The notes beneath the pieces were generated by a model, which did no database searches, had not been told where the DNA came from, and was given only the letters and a program-made list of their open reading frames with translations. Below are positions 50,286 to 59,777 of a stretch of 64,000 nucleotides of DNA, one piece after another. The stretch comes from Nonomuraea endophytica (GTDB lineage Bacteria > Actinomycetota > Actinomycetes > Streptosporangiales > Streptosporangiaceae), in NCBI RefSeq assembly GCF_014203235.1, contig NZ_JACHIN010000019.1, positions 1-64,000 of the forward strand, written 5' to 3'. The position numbers and the translations under genes are program-made. How positions within the stretch are numbered: the first letter of the stretch is position 1; each line of letters begins with the position of its first letter.

Positions 50286-51614
50286 ATGGAGTTGCGTGAG
50301 CGCGTCGCCGCGCTGATGCCGCGGGCGAAGAAGGATCTGGCGGAGCTGGTGGCGTTCCGGTCGGTGGCCGACGCGCGGCAGTTCCCGCCCGAGGAGTGCG
50401 AGAAGGCCGCCCAGTGGGTGCTCGACGCCTTCGCCCAGGTCGGGTTCAGCGATGCGCGCCTGGTCGAGACCGCCGACGGCAGCAAGGCCGTGTACGGTGA
50501 GCGCCCCGGCCCGCCCGGCGCCAAGACCGTGCTGCTGTACGCCCACTACGACGTCCAGCCGCCCCTGGACGAGGACGCCTGGAACAGCCCGGTCTGGGAG
50601 CTGACCGAGCGCGACGGCCGCTGGTACGGCAGGGGCGCGGCCGACTGCAAGGGCAACATCCTCATGCACCTGACCGCGCTGCGCGCCCTCGGCGACGACG
50701 TGCCGGTCAACCTGAAGCTCATCGTGGAGGGCTCGGAGGAGCAGGGGACCGGCGGGCTGGAGGACTTCGTCCCCAAGAACGCCGACCTGCTGCGCGCCGA
50801 CGCGATCCTGGTCTGCGACACCGGCGGCGCGGCCGTCGGCCGGCCCGCGCTGACCGTCAGCCTGCGCGGCCTGGCCAACGTGGTCGTCTCGGTCAAGGCG
50901 CTCAGCAGCGAGATGCACTCCGGGATGTTCGGCGGCGCCGCTCCGGACGCGCTGGCCGCGCTCATCCACATGCTCTCGTCCCTGCGCGACGCGCAGGGCA
51001 ACACGACCGTCAACGGGCTGGACAACACGCAGACGTGGAGCGGCGCGGAGTACCCGGCCGGGCAGTTCGCCGCTGACGCGCACGTCCTGAACGGCGAGAC
51101 GCTGCTCGGCGACGGGACCGTCTCGGACATGCTGTGGGCGCGGCCCGCGCTGACCGTGCTCGGCATCGACTGCCCGCCCGTGGTCGGCTCGGCCTCGGCC
51201 ATCCAGCCGCACGCCAGGGCCCGGCTCAACCTGCGGGTGCCGCCCGGCATGGACGCGGTGCGGGCCCAGGACGCGCTGATCGCGCACCTGGAGGCGGCCG
51301 CTCCGTGGGGTGTGCACGTGACGGTGGAGCGGGAGGCCTCCGGCCAGCCGTTCCTGGCCGAGACCGGCGGGCCCGCCTACACCGCGCTGCGCGGCGCGAT
51401 GAAGGACGCCTACGGGGTCGAGTCCGCCAGCCTCGGCCAGGGCGGATCCATCCCGCTGTGCAACGTCTTCCATGACACCTACCCGGACGCGGAGATCATC
51501 CTCATGGGCGTGGAAGAGCCGCTCACGCTCATGCACGCGCCCAACGAGAGCGTGGACCCGGACGAGATCGCCCGCATGGCACTCACCGAGGCGCTCTTCC
51601 TGCAGAGGTACTAG
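50286..51614 (+). CDS. M20-family dipeptidase/metallopeptidase
   Basis: 442 residues. Zinc-site motifs are LLYAHYDVQPP (~85), GRGAADCKGNI (~118), EGSEEQGTGG (~153) and C-terminal LMHAPNESV. A lid/dimerisation domain is inserted at ~195-315. It matches the CNDP/PepV-like dipeptidases of M20. Together with the upstream permease it suggests import and hydrolysis of dipeptides or amidated amino acids. Confidence 0.92.
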   Translation: MELRERVAALMPRAKKDLAELVAFRSVADARQFPPEECEKAAQWVLDAFAQVGFSDARLVETADGSKAVYGERPGPPGAKTVLLYAHYDVQPPLDEDAWNSPVWELTERDGRWYGRGAADCKGNILMHLTALRALGDDVPVNLKLIVEGSEEQGTGGLEDFVPKNADLLRADAILVCDTGGAAVGRPALTVSLRGLANVVVSVKALSSEMHSGMFGGAAPDALAALIHMLSSLRDAQGNTTVNGLDNTQTWSGAEYPAGQFAADAHVLNGETLLGDGTVSDMLWARPALTVLGIDCPPVVGSASAIQPHARARLNLRVPPGMDAVRAQDALIAHLEAAAPWGVHVTVEREASGQPFLAETGGPAYTALRGAMKDAYGVESASLGQGGSIPLCNVFHDTYPDAEIILMGVEEPLTLMHAPNESVDPDEIARMALTEALFLQRY

Positions 51615-52372
51615 GCGCGTGCCAGCAGCTGGACGAGAGCCACGGTGCCGACGGCCACGACCAGGGTCCGCAGCACCGCGGGGCTGAGCCGGCGGCCCAG
51701 CGCCGAGCCCGCCCGGCCGCCGATCGCCGAACCCGCCGCCAGCAGTCCCACGGCGGTCCAGTCGAAGTCGGCGGCGAGGAGGAAGAAGAGCGCCGCCACG
51801 GTGTTGACCACGGCGACCAGGACGTTCCTGAGGGCGTTGAGCCGCTGGATGTCCTCGTCGAGGAGCATGCCCATCAGGGACATGTAGATGATCCCCTGGG
51901 CGGCGGCGAAGTAGCCGCCGTACACGCTGGCCAGCGTCAGTCCCGTCAGCAGCACCGGGCCGCCGTCGGGGTCGCCGCTTCGCCCGCGGCGGTGCCGTAC
52001 CGCCTTGGCGATCCAGGGCTGCAGGACGATCAGCACGAGCGCGAGGCCCACCAGGACGGGCACGATCGTCTCGAACGCGGCGGCCGGCAACACCAGCAGC
52101 AGCGCCGCCCCGGTGACGCCGCCCAGCAGCGCGCCCACGCTCATCCGCAGGATGCGCCGCCGCTGCCCGCGCAGCTCCGCGCGGTAGCCGATGGCGCCGC
52201 TGATCGAGCCGGGGATCAGGCCGAGCGCGTTGGAGACGGTGGCGGTGACCGGGGGCAGGCCGGTGGCCAGCAGCACCGGGAACGTGATCAGTGTCCCGGA
52301 GCCGACGACGGTGTTGATGGCCCCCGCCCCGACGCCGGCGACGAACACGGCCAGCATTTCCCCAAATGTCAC
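51611..52372 (-). CDS. TauE/SafE-family sulfite exporter-like protein
   Basis: 253 residues from GTG 52372, about eight membrane helices in two related halves: GAGAINTVVGSGTLITFPVLL and LASVYGGYFAAAQGIIYMSLMGMLL. Anion exporters of this family move sulfite, sulfoacetate or similar; the substrate here is unknown. It converges on the M20 gene with a 4-base overlap. Confidence 0.9.
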   Translation of the reverse strand: MTFGEMLAVFVAGVGAGAINTVVGSGTLITFPVLLATGLPPVTATVSNALGLIPGSISGAIGYRAELRGQRRRILRMSVGALLGGVTGAALLLVLPAAAFETIVPVLVGLALVLIVLQPWIAKAVRHRRGRSGDPDGGPVLLTGLTLASVYGGYFAAAQGIIYMSLMGMLLDEDIQRLNALRNVLVAVVNTVAALFFLLAADFDWTAVGLLAAGSAIGGRAGSALGRRLSPAVLRTLVVAVGTVALVQLLARA

Positions 52373-52381
52373 ACGAGCAGC

Positions 52382-52915
52382 CTAGGAACCCGACAGTTCA
52401 CCCGTGGTCGAAGCATGGACGCAGATGCAGTTGCGGTCGTTCTGGGGAGGGTCGATGACGTGGGCGGACAGCGGGGCGAGGAGTTTTTCCATCTCACGGG
52501 CGGCGGCCACCGCGGACTCGCTGACCTCGTAGACGTCGTCGGCGTCGTGGACGCTGATGGTGAGGGTGGTGGCCGTCGCCCAGATGTGGGCCGGGTGGCC
52601 GGCCAGCGTCACCCAGCCGGGCTGGTCGAGGTCGGGGTGGCCGGGAACCGGGTTCCGGAACTGGGCGTACTCCTGGACGGTGTAGCCCTGGCCGGGCACG
52701 GCCAGCGGGGTGCCGGGCGGGATGCGCTTGACCGGCAGGCCCAGCGCGGTCAGGACCTCGGCCGGGTCCTCGGTGCTCAGGGCGGCCAGCAGGCGGTCGC
52801 CGTCGTTGTTGTGGCCGCCGTAGGCGCGGCAGAAGTGGAAGTAGGCCAGGCTGTTCGCCCATGCGCTCAACTGCTCGGGGGTGTGGTTCCTGTAGAGGTA
52901 CTCGTCCCAGGTCAT
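52382..52915 (-). CDS. Hypothetical protein, 177 residues
   Basis: Starts MTWDEYLYRNHTPEQLSAWANSLAYFHFCRAYGG and ends with ICVHASTTGELSGS. Contains PGQGYTVQEYAQFRNPVPGHPD and a strand-rich C-terminal part. I do not recognise the family. It is divergent from the SDR gene by 18 bases, so the two share a very tight promoter region. Confidence 0.75.
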   Translation of the reverse strand: MTWDEYLYRNHTPEQLSAWANSLAYFHFCRAYGGHNNDGDRLLAALSTEDPAEVLTALGLPVKRIPPGTPLAVPGQGYTVQEYAQFRNPVPGHPDLDQPGWVTLAGHPAHIWATATTLTISVHDADDVYEVSESAVAAAREMEKLLAPLSAHVIDPPQNDRNCICVHASTTGELSGS

Positions 52916-52933
52916 GATGGTAGTTTGCCGGGC

Positions 52934-53686
52934 ATGATCGAGGCATCCAAGGTCGCCGTCGTCACCGGGGCCGGGTCCGGGATCGGGCGGGCCGTCGCCA
53001 GGGGGCTGCGCGGGGCCGGTTACGCGGTCGTCGTCGCGGGGCGGCGGAAGGAAAGGCTGCGGGAGACCGCGGGTTCGCCGGACGGCGGCGGGTGGCTGGT
53101 CGTTCCCACTGACGTGCGGGACGAGGGGTCGGTGGCGGCGCTGTTCGGGGCCGTGCTGGACCGGTTCGGGCGGGTGGACCTGCTGTTCAACAACGCAGGC
53201 ACCGGTACGCCCGCGGTGCCCGTGGACGAGCTCGACGTCGAGCAGTGGCGTACGGCGGTGGACACCAACCTCACCGGCTCCTTCCTGTGTGCCAGGGAGG
53301 CGTTCGGGATCATGCGGCGGCAGGGTCCGCGGGGTGGGCGGATCATCAACAACGGGTCGATCTCGGCGCACGCGCCGCGGCCGTTCAGCGCGCCCTACAC
53401 CGCCACCAAGCATGCGATCACCGGGCTGACCAAGGCGTTGTCGCTGGACGGCCGGCCGTACGACATCGTGTGCTCGCAGATCGACATCGGCAACGCCGCC
53501 ACCGAGCTGACGGCCAGGATGGCGCAGGGCGTGCTGCAGGCGGACGGGACGACGGCGCCCGAGCCACGCATGGACGTGGAACACGTGGTGAGCGCCGTCC
53601 TCTACATGGCGGGGCTGCCATTGGCGGCGAACGTGCAGTTCATGACCGTGATGGCGACCACGATGCCGTTCGTCGGCCGAGGTTGA
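52934..53686 (+). CDS. Short-chain dehydrogenase/reductase
   Basis: 250 residues from ATG 52934. Rossmann motif VVTGAGSGIGRAVA (TGxxxGxG), NNAG at ~90, catalytic Ser in NNGSISAHAP, and YTATK (YxxxK) with the active Tyr and Lys. AGRRKERL after the second strand suggests NADP(H). The substrate is unknown. Confidence 0.93.
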   Translation: MIEASKVAVVTGAGSGIGRAVARGLRGAGYAVVVAGRRKERLRETAGSPDGGGWLVVPTDVRDEGSVAALFGAVLDRFGRVDLLFNNAGTGTPAVPVDELDVEQWRTAVDTNLTGSFLCAREAFGIMRRQGPRGGRIINNGSISAHAPRPFSAPYTATKHAITGLTKALSLDGRPYDIVCSQIDIGNAATELTARMAQGVLQADGTTAPEPRMDVEHVVSAVLYMAGLPLAANVQFMTVMATTMPFVGRG

Positions 53687-53698
53687 GGTCACACGACG

Positions 53699-54580
53699 TC
53701 ACGCGCTTTCGAGGGCCCTTCTGAGCGCCGGTTCGAAGTGGATGAGCGGCAGGTCGTGGCCTGGCTGGGCGATGAGGATGGTGGCGACCTTCCCTTCGGC
53801 GAAGGCCAGCGCGCGCTCGTAGGCGCCGGCGGCCGACACGATCGCCCTGGCCCGCGACGGGCCGCGCGCCTCGGCGAAGAAGACGAGGACGCCGTCGTCG
53901 ACGCCCGACTGCTCCCCGCGCAGGTAGGCGCAGCCCGCGAGCTTCTTGGTGAGCTTCTCGCGGTCGTCCACCCAGACGGCGGGCAGGTCGCTGGCGACCG
54001 TGACCTCGCCGACCAGGTAGCCGGCGTTCTCCAGTTCGATGGCCATGGCGATGCCCACCGCGGCCAGGTCGGCGTCGGGGGAGTACGGCTCGTGCTCGGT
54101 GCTGAGCAGGACGAGGCCGCCGGGCGTCTCCCAGGGCACGTAGCCCCAGTCGGCGCTGATGTCGACGTGCTGGGTCGTGGAGCTCACCAGCACCTCGCCG
54201 GTCTCGGGGTGGGCGTGCTCGGCGGCCGCGGCGGCCAGCGCGGGGGCGTCCAGGCCGAGGCGCTGGGCGGCCCAGGTGGCGAGGTGCGCCGCCCAGGTTC
54301 CGTCGCGCCAGTCGACGCGTTTCAGGTCGAGGGTGGCCAGGGCGGCGTAGGCGTACCGCACGTGGCTGGGGTCGGCGGTCCTCGCCGCGGCGAGAGTGCA
54401 GCGGCGGGCGAAGGTGATGAGTAAGTAGAAGTCGTCCAGGCTCAGCCGGCCCGAGGTGAGGCCGGTGTCGAGTGCGGCGCGGATCGCGGCGTCGCACGGG
54501 GAGTCGGTCCAGCGCCAGAGTTGGTGGGCGCGGAAGTCGTAGCCGGGGGTTCCCAGGATGTCAGGTTCGTCTGGGTCCAT
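53699..54580 (-). CDS. Hypothetical protein, ~293 residues
   Basis: The likely start is ATG 54580 (MDPDEPDILGTPGYDFRAHQLWRWTDSPCDAAI); an in-frame ATG at 54625 is the alternative. The first half is helical and Ala-rich (TFARRCTLAAARTADPSHVRYAYAALATLDL); the second is alpha/beta with YVPWETPGGLVLLSTEHEPY. No family recognised; no membrane segment or signal peptide. Confidence 0.75.
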   Translation of the reverse strand: MDPDEPDILGTPGYDFRAHQLWRWTDSPCDAAIRAALDTGLTSGRLSLDDFYLLITFARRCTLAAARTADPSHVRYAYAALATLDLKRVDWRDGTWAAHLATWAAQRLGLDAPALAAAAAEHAHPETGEVLVSSTTQHVDISADWGYVPWETPGGLVLLSTEHEPYSPDADLAAVGIAMAIELENAGYLVGEVTVASDLPAVWVDDREKLTKKLAGCAYLRGEQSGVDDGVLVFFAEARGPSRARAIVSAAGAYERALAFAEGKVATILIAQPGHDLPLIHFEPALRRALESA

Positions 54581-54753
54581 ACACCTGACGCTAGACGCCT
54601 TCGCGCCGCGTGTGTCGGTTGTCATGCCTAATCAGTCGGGCAACGTTCCATACTTACCGGAGACGAAGGAAAGTTTCTAGAGGTTCGGGCACAGAGAAAA
54701 TTTCTTCCCGAACTTATTGACCAGAGCGCTTACCAGTCGGAAAGCTCTTGTTC

Positions 54754-55695
54754 ATGACGGTCACAGTCCGCGCGTTCGTCGCGGGGGATGAGCCCTCACT
54801 GATCGACTGCTGGAACCAGAGCCTGCCCGCCGACCCGACGACCGCGACGTGGTTTCGCGACTGCGTCCTGCTCGACCCCAACTTCGACCCCGACGGGCTG
54901 CGCGTCGCCGTCGCGGACGGCCGGGTGGTGGGCTGCGCCTATGCGGTACGCCGCCGGACGCCCCTCGCGCCCGGCACCGACCTGGAGCCGGAGACCGGGT
55001 GGATCCCGTTCTTCTTCGTGGCCCCCGGTCACCGGGGCTCCGGGCTCGGCCGGCGGTTGGTCGGCGAGGCGCTCGCGTTCCTGCGCGGTCAGGGGCGCAC
55101 CCGCGTCGACTTCGCCTCCTACACCCCCAACTACGTCCTGCCCGGCGTCGACGCCGAGCTCTACCCGCGCGCGTTCGCGCTGCTCGGCGCGATGGGCTTC
55201 ACCACGCTCTACTCGCCGGTCGCGATGGACCGCACGCTCGTCGGCTACGCGACCCCGCCCGAGGTGCACGCCCTGCGCGAGAAGCGCGAGAGCGAGGGGT
55301 ACGGCTTCCGCCACCCCACCGCCGGCGAGCTGCCGGAGCTGATCCGCTTCGCGGCCGACGTCTTCAACCCCGACTGGGGCGAGGCGATCCGCCACCATAA
55401 ATCCGTCGAACGCATGATTATCGCGAAAAAGCGGGAAAAGCTGGTGGGCTTTGCGCTCTATGCCGCCTACCGCGGCATCCCCGAGCGCTTCGGCCCCTTC
55501 GGCGTCGACCCGGGCGAGCGCGGCACCGGCCTCGGCAAGATCCTGCTCCACCTCACGATGACCGCCAAGCGCGCCGAGGGCCTGCACTCCTCGTGGTTCC
55601 TGTGGACCGGCGAGGCCAGCCCCGCAGGTGTGCTCTACACCAAGGCGGGCTACGAGGTGACCAGGCGCTTCCACGTCATGAGGTGGAGCACGTGA
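54754..55695 (+). CDS. Tandem GNAT acetyltransferase
   Basis: 313 residues from ATG 54754. Two GNAT domains: the first has the acetyl-CoA loop VAPGHRGSGLGRRLVGEAL (~90), the second VDPGERGTGLGKILLHLTM (~255). The earlier in-frame TTG 54748 is less likely. It is the first gene of a seven-gene operon in which every junction overlaps; its GTGA overlap with the PIG-L gene suggests the two enzymes act on the same compound. Confidence 0.9.
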   Translation: MTVTVRAFVAGDEPSLIDCWNQSLPADPTTATWFRDCVLLDPNFDPDGLRVAVADGRVVGCAYAVRRRTPLAPGTDLEPETGWIPFFFVAPGHRGSGLGRRLVGEALAFLRGQGRTRVDFASYTPNYVLPGVDAELYPRAFALLGAMGFTTLYSPVAMDRTLVGYATPPEVHALREKRESEGYGFRHPTAGELPELIRFAADVFNPDWGEAIRHHKSVERMIIAKKREKLVGFALYAAYRGIPERFGPFGVDPGERGTGLGKILLHLTMTAKRAEGLHSSWFLWTGEASPAGVLYTKAGYEVTRRFHVMRWST

Positions 55696-56384
55696 ACATC
55701 CTGGCCGTCGGCGCGCATGCCGGCGACATGGACCTGACGGCGGGAGCCGTACTCGCGCAGCATGTCCTTGAGGGGCACCAGGCGACGCTCCTGCACCTCA
55801 CGCTCGGCGAGCGCGGGCACCCTCGGATGGCCGTGCCCGACTACGCGGCGCAGAAGCGCGAGGAGGCGGAGGCGTTCGCGGACGCGATCGGCGCGCGGGC
55901 CAGGTTCCTCGACTACGAGGACGGGCTGCTGCCCGAGGACGAGGACGTCAAGCTGCGCGTCGGCGACCTGATCAGAGAGCTGAAGCCGGACGTGCTCCTC
56001 ACCCACTGGAGCGCCTCGATCCACAAGGACCACGCCCGCACCCACCGCGTCGTCGAGGACGCCCGCTTCTACGGCGGGCTGAAGACGCTGGAGCGCGACC
56101 TGCCCGCGCACTGGGCCGCGCAGCTCTACTACGCCGACAACCGGGAGGACGCCGAGGGCTTCCGGCCCGACGTGTTCGTCGAGATCGCCGAGGAGGCCTA
56201 CGAGATCTGGTCGCGGGCGATCACCGGCTACGCCTACGCCCGCGGGGAGACCTACGGCTTCCCGTACGTCGACTACTACCGGGCGCTCACGATCGTGCGG
56301 GGCGCGCCGGCCGGATTCCGCCGGGCGCAGGCGTTCGCCGCCCCGGTGGGATCCCGCGATCTGCGGGTGAGAGGAAGCTTCTGA
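55692..56384 (+). CDS. PIG-L-family deacetylase-like protein
   Basis: 230 residues from GTG 55692. LmbE/PIG-L fold: VGAHAGDMDLTAGAVLA at the N-terminus and HWSASIHKDHARTHRVVEDA in the middle supply zinc histidines. The usual HPDD is HAGD here, so the aspartate that acts as general base in MshB-type enzymes is glycine. It may act on an N-acyl sugar or have changed function. Operon with GNAT and a peptide-type ABC importer. Confidence 0.88.
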   Translation: MNILAVGAHAGDMDLTAGAVLAQHVLEGHQATLLHLTLGERGHPRMAVPDYAAQKREEAEAFADAIGARARFLDYEDGLLPEDEDVKLRVGDLIRELKPDVLLTHWSASIHKDHARTHRVVEDARFYGGLKTLERDLPAHWAAQLYYADNREDAEGFRPDVFVEIAEEAYEIWSRAITGYAYARGETYGFPYVDYYRALTIVRGAPAGFRRAQAFAAPVGSRDLRVRGSF

Positions 56385-57985
56385 TGAAACGTTTAACGAT
56401 CATGGCCGTCGCCCTGGTGCTCGCCGGTTGTTCGGGCGGGGGAGGGCAGAAGGGGCCGGGCGCGGCGGCGCCGCCGCTGGTCGTGCACGCGATCGACTCG
56501 GGCACCTTCCAGGAGAACTTCAACCCGTTCCACCTGGAGGGCGTCAACTTCGGCACCACCGGGATGATCTACGAGACGCTCGAGTACTTCAACAAGCTCA
56601 AACCGGGCGAGACCCAGCCGTGGCTGGCGCTGAGCCACGCGTGGAGCAACGACGGCAAGACGATCACCTTCACCCTCCGCCAGGGCGTGAAGTGGACCGA
56701 CGGCAAGCCGTTCACCGCCGACGACGTGGTCTTCACCTTCGAGACGATGATCAAGCACCCGGAGCTCAACAAAAGCGCCGTGGAGCTGGCCGGGGCCAAG
56801 GCGCTCGCCCCGGACAAGGTTCAGCTCGACTTTAAGTCGACCTCCTACGCCAAGCTCTTCAACATCTCGGGCAGCACGGCGATCGTGCCGAAGCACCTGT
56901 TCGAGAAGGAGAACCCGGTCACCTTCACCAACCCCAAGCCGGTGGGCACCGGGCCGTACAAGCTGGTGAAGTTCTCCGCCCAGCTCTACGAGATGACGAA
57001 AAATCCGGACTACTGGCAGCCCGGCAAGCCCGTCGTCCCCACCGTCAGGTTCCCCGCCTACACCGCCAACGCCGTCCAGACCGGGCTGCAGCAGGGCGAG
57101 ATCGACTGGGCCGGCGCGTTCGTCCCCGACATCGACAAGATCTACGTCCAGGGCAAGCCCGAGACCAACAAGTACTACTTCCCGCCCGAGGGCGTGGTCG
57201 CCCTCCTGCCGAACCTGACCCACCCCGTCCTGTCCAAGCCAGAGGTACGGCAGGCCATCAGCCTGGCCATCGACCGCGACAAGATCGTCAAGGTGGCCGA
57301 GCGCGGCTACACCAAGGTCGCCCACCCCACCGGCATCCCGATCCCCGGCGGCGAGGCGTTCCTGCCGCCCGCCTACAAGAACGCCGCCTACAAGGTCGAC
57401 ATCGCCAAGGCCAAGGAACTGCTCAAGGGCGTCGACCCGGCCCAGCTGAAGTTCCAGCTGCTGGTGCCGTCGCCGTTCACCGACTGGGTCAACGCCGCCC
57501 AGCTCATCCGCGAGGACCTCGCCAAGGTCGGCATCACCGTCGAGACCCGCGGCGTCGCCTTCCAGGACTGGGTCTCCAAGGTGGGCAAGGGCAGCTACGA
57601 CCTGTCGATCCGGGCCACGCCGGCCGGGGCCTCGCCGTACTTCCAGATGCGCTCGCTGCTGTTCAGCGAGCTGGCCAAGCCCGTCGGGACCGCCGCCACC
57701 GGCAACTACCAGCGCTGGAAGGACGCGGCCAGCGACAAGCTCATCCACGACTACGCGGCCACCGACGACCTGGCCGCCCAGCAGAAGGCGGCGCAGGGGC
57801 TTGGCACGATCATGGTGGAGAAGCTGCCGGTGCTGCCGCTGTTCTACAGCCCGGCCTGGGCGCAGTTCCGCACCAGCAAGTACGTCGGCTGGCCCTCCGA
57901 GCAGGACCCGTACGCGATGCCCTCGCCGTACACCTCGCCGGACGCCGCCGTGGTGCTGCTCAACCTGAGGCCAGCGGGCACGTGA
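56384..57985 (+). CDS. ABC transporter solute-binding lipoprotein, family 5
   Basis: 533 residues. Signal peptide with lipobox LAGC (acylated Cys at residue 16), then a Gly/Ala-rich linker. SBP_bac_5 fold with WSNDGKTITFTLRQGVKWTDGKPFTADDVVFTFE and LSKPEVRQAISLAIDRDKIV, as in DppA/OppA. It captures oligopeptides or related ligands outside the membrane. The start overlaps the PIG-L stop. Confidence 0.93.
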   Translation: MKRLTIMAVALVLAGCSGGGGQKGPGAAAPPLVVHAIDSGTFQENFNPFHLEGVNFGTTGMIYETLEYFNKLKPGETQPWLALSHAWSNDGKTITFTLRQGVKWTDGKPFTADDVVFTFETMIKHPELNKSAVELAGAKALAPDKVQLDFKSTSYAKLFNISGSTAIVPKHLFEKENPVTFTNPKPVGTGPYKLVKFSAQLYEMTKNPDYWQPGKPVVPTVRFPAYTANAVQTGLQQGEIDWAGAFVPDIDKIYVQGKPETNKYYFPPEGVVALLPNLTHPVLSKPEVRQAISLAIDRDKIVKVAERGYTKVAHPTGIPIPGGEAFLPPAYKNAAYKVDIAKAKELLKGVDPAQLKFQLLVPSPFTDWVNAAQLIREDLAKVGITVETRGVAFQDWVSKVGKGSYDLSIRATPAGASPYFQMRSLLFSELAKPVGTAATGNYQRWKDAASDKLIHDYAATDDLAAQQKAAQGLGTIMVEKLPVLPLFYSPAWAQFRTSKYVGWPSEQDPYAMPSPYTSPDAAVVLLNLRPAGT

Positions 57986-58953
57986 GGTTCCTGGCCAGGC
58001 GGCTCGGGTTCTATCTGCTCACGGCCTGGGCCGCCGTCACGCTCAACTTCCTGATCCCCCGGCTGATGCCGGGGGACCCGGTCGACCTGCTGGTGGCCAG
58101 GCTCAAGGGCAACGTGGACCCGGCCGCCGTCGAGGCGATGAAGAAGGCGTTCGGGATCAGCGACGCGGGGCTCTGGACGCAGTATGTGGACTATCTGGGC
58201 AACCTCTTCCGCGGGGAGCTCGGGCGCTCGATCACGTTCTTCCCCACCGAGGTCTCCACCGTCATCGCCGACAGCCTGCCCTGGACGATCGGGCTGGTCG
58301 GCGTGGCCACGCTGATCAGCTACGTGGTCGGCACCTCGCTCGGCGTGCTCATGGCGTGGAAACGCGGCACCTGGCTGGACGGGGTGCTGCCCGCCGCGAC
58401 CTTCCTGCACGCGGTGCCGTACTTCTGGGTCGCGCTCGTGCTGGTCTTCGTCTTCGGCTCGACGCTGCAGTGGTTTCCCGGCTCGCGCGCCTACGGGCTG
58501 GAGGTGACGCCCGGCGTCACCGGCGACTTCCTGGCCAGCGTGGCCTACCACGCGACGCTGCCGGCGGTCACGATCGTCGTCGCCTCGATGGCCGACCGCA
58601 TCCTCGGCATGCGCAACGTCATGGTCACCACGCTCGGCGAGGACTACGTCGTGATGGCCGAGGCCAAGGGCCTGACCAGCCGCCGCGTCATGTGGGCCTA
58701 CGCCGCGCGCAACGCGATCCTGCCCAACATCACCAGTTTCGCCCTCTCGCTCGGCTTCGTGGTGGGCGGATCCGTCCTGACGGAGATCGTCTTCTCCTAT
58801 CCGGGCATCGGCTCCATGCTCCTGAAGGGCGTCGAGAACGAGGACTTCCCGCTCATGCAGGGCATCTTCCTCGTGATCTCGCTGGCCGTACTGGTCGCGA
58901 ACCTCCTGGCCGACCTGGCCTACGTCCTCCTCGACCCAAGGACGCGCCAATGA
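57982..58953 (+). CDS. ABC transporter permease (DppB-like)
   Basis: 323 residues, six helices. N-terminal GFYLLTAWAAVTLNFLIPRLMPGDPVDLL is diagnostic for DppB/OppB-type permeases. The EAA loop is around MAEAKGLTSRRVMWAYAARNAILP. GTG start overlaps the preceding stop. Confidence 0.94.
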   Translation: MRFLARRLGFYLLTAWAAVTLNFLIPRLMPGDPVDLLVARLKGNVDPAAVEAMKKAFGISDAGLWTQYVDYLGNLFRGELGRSITFFPTEVSTVIADSLPWTIGLVGVATLISYVVGTSLGVLMAWKRGTWLDGVLPAATFLHAVPYFWVALVLVFVFGSTLQWFPGSRAYGLEVTPGVTGDFLASVAYHATLPAVTIVVASMADRILGMRNVMVTTLGEDYVVMAEAKGLTSRRVMWAYAARNAILPNITSFALSLGFVVGGSVLTEIVFSYPGIGSMLLKGVENEDFPLMQGIFLVISLAVLVANLLADLAYVLLDPRTRQ

Positions 58954-59777
58954 AGATCCGCATAGGCGCCGGCATCCTCGTCTTCTTCGCGCTGATGGCG
59001 CTCGCGGGGCCGCTGCTGATCTCGGCCGACCCGGCCGCGACCAGCGACGCGGGCCTGCAGGGCCCGTCGGGCGCGCACTGGCTCGGGACGACCCAGACCG
59101 GTCAGGACATCCTCACGCAGATCGTGTACGGCTCGCGCGTCTCGCTGGGCGTCGGCGTGCTGTCGGCGGTCATCGCCACCGCCTTCGCCATCGCCGTGGG
59201 CCTGGTCGGCGGCTACTTCGGCGGCGCCGTCGACGAGGTGCTGTCGGTGCTGACCAACATCTTCCTCGTGCTGCCGGCGCTGCCGCTGATCATCGTGCTC
59301 GCCGGGTACCTGCCCCAGCGCGGGGTCGCCTCGGTCGCGGTGGTGATCGCGGTGACCGGATGGGCCTGGGGCGCGCGGGTCCTGCGCGCCCAGACCCTGT
59401 CGGTACGGCGGCGCGACTTCGTCGAGGCGGCACGGGCCAGCGGCGAGGGCCCGATCCGGGTCATCTTCTTCGAGATCCTGCCGGTGCTGCTGCCGGTGAT
59501 CGCCACGAGTTTCCTGGCGACGGTCGTGGGCGCGATCCTGGCCGAGGCCGGGCTGTCGTTCCTCGGCCTGGCCGACCTGTCCACGGTGAGCTGGGGCAGC
59601 ATGCTCTACTTCGCGCAGAACGGGCAGGCGCTGCTCATCGGGGCGTGGTGGTGGTTCGTGCCGCCGGGGCTCTGCATCGCGCTCATCGGCACCGGGCTGG
59701 CGCTGGTCAACTTCGGCCTGGACGAGATCGCCAACCCCCGGCTGCGTACGATCAAGGTTCGGAAGGCCCGCGCATGA
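58950..59777 (+). CDS. ABC transporter permease (DppC-like)
   Basis: 275 residues, six helices, with GPSGAHWLGTTQTGQDILTQIVYGSRVSL near the N-terminus, as in DppC/OppC, and the EAA loop VEAARASGEGPIRVIFFEILP. ATGA-type overlaps on both sides. It forms the channel with the DppB-like protein. Confidence 0.94.
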   Translation: MKIRIGAGILVFFALMALAGPLLISADPAATSDAGLQGPSGAHWLGTTQTGQDILTQIVYGSRVSLGVGVLSAVIATAFAIAVGLVGGYFGGAVDEVLSVLTNIFLVLPALPLIIVLAGYLPQRGVASVAVVIAVTGWAWGARVLRAQTLSVRRRDFVEAARASGEGPIRVIFFEILPVLLPVIATSFLATVVGAILAEAGLSFLGLADLSTVSWGSMLYFAQNGQALLIGAWWWFVPPGLCIALIGTGLALVNFGLDEIANPRLRTIKVRKARA

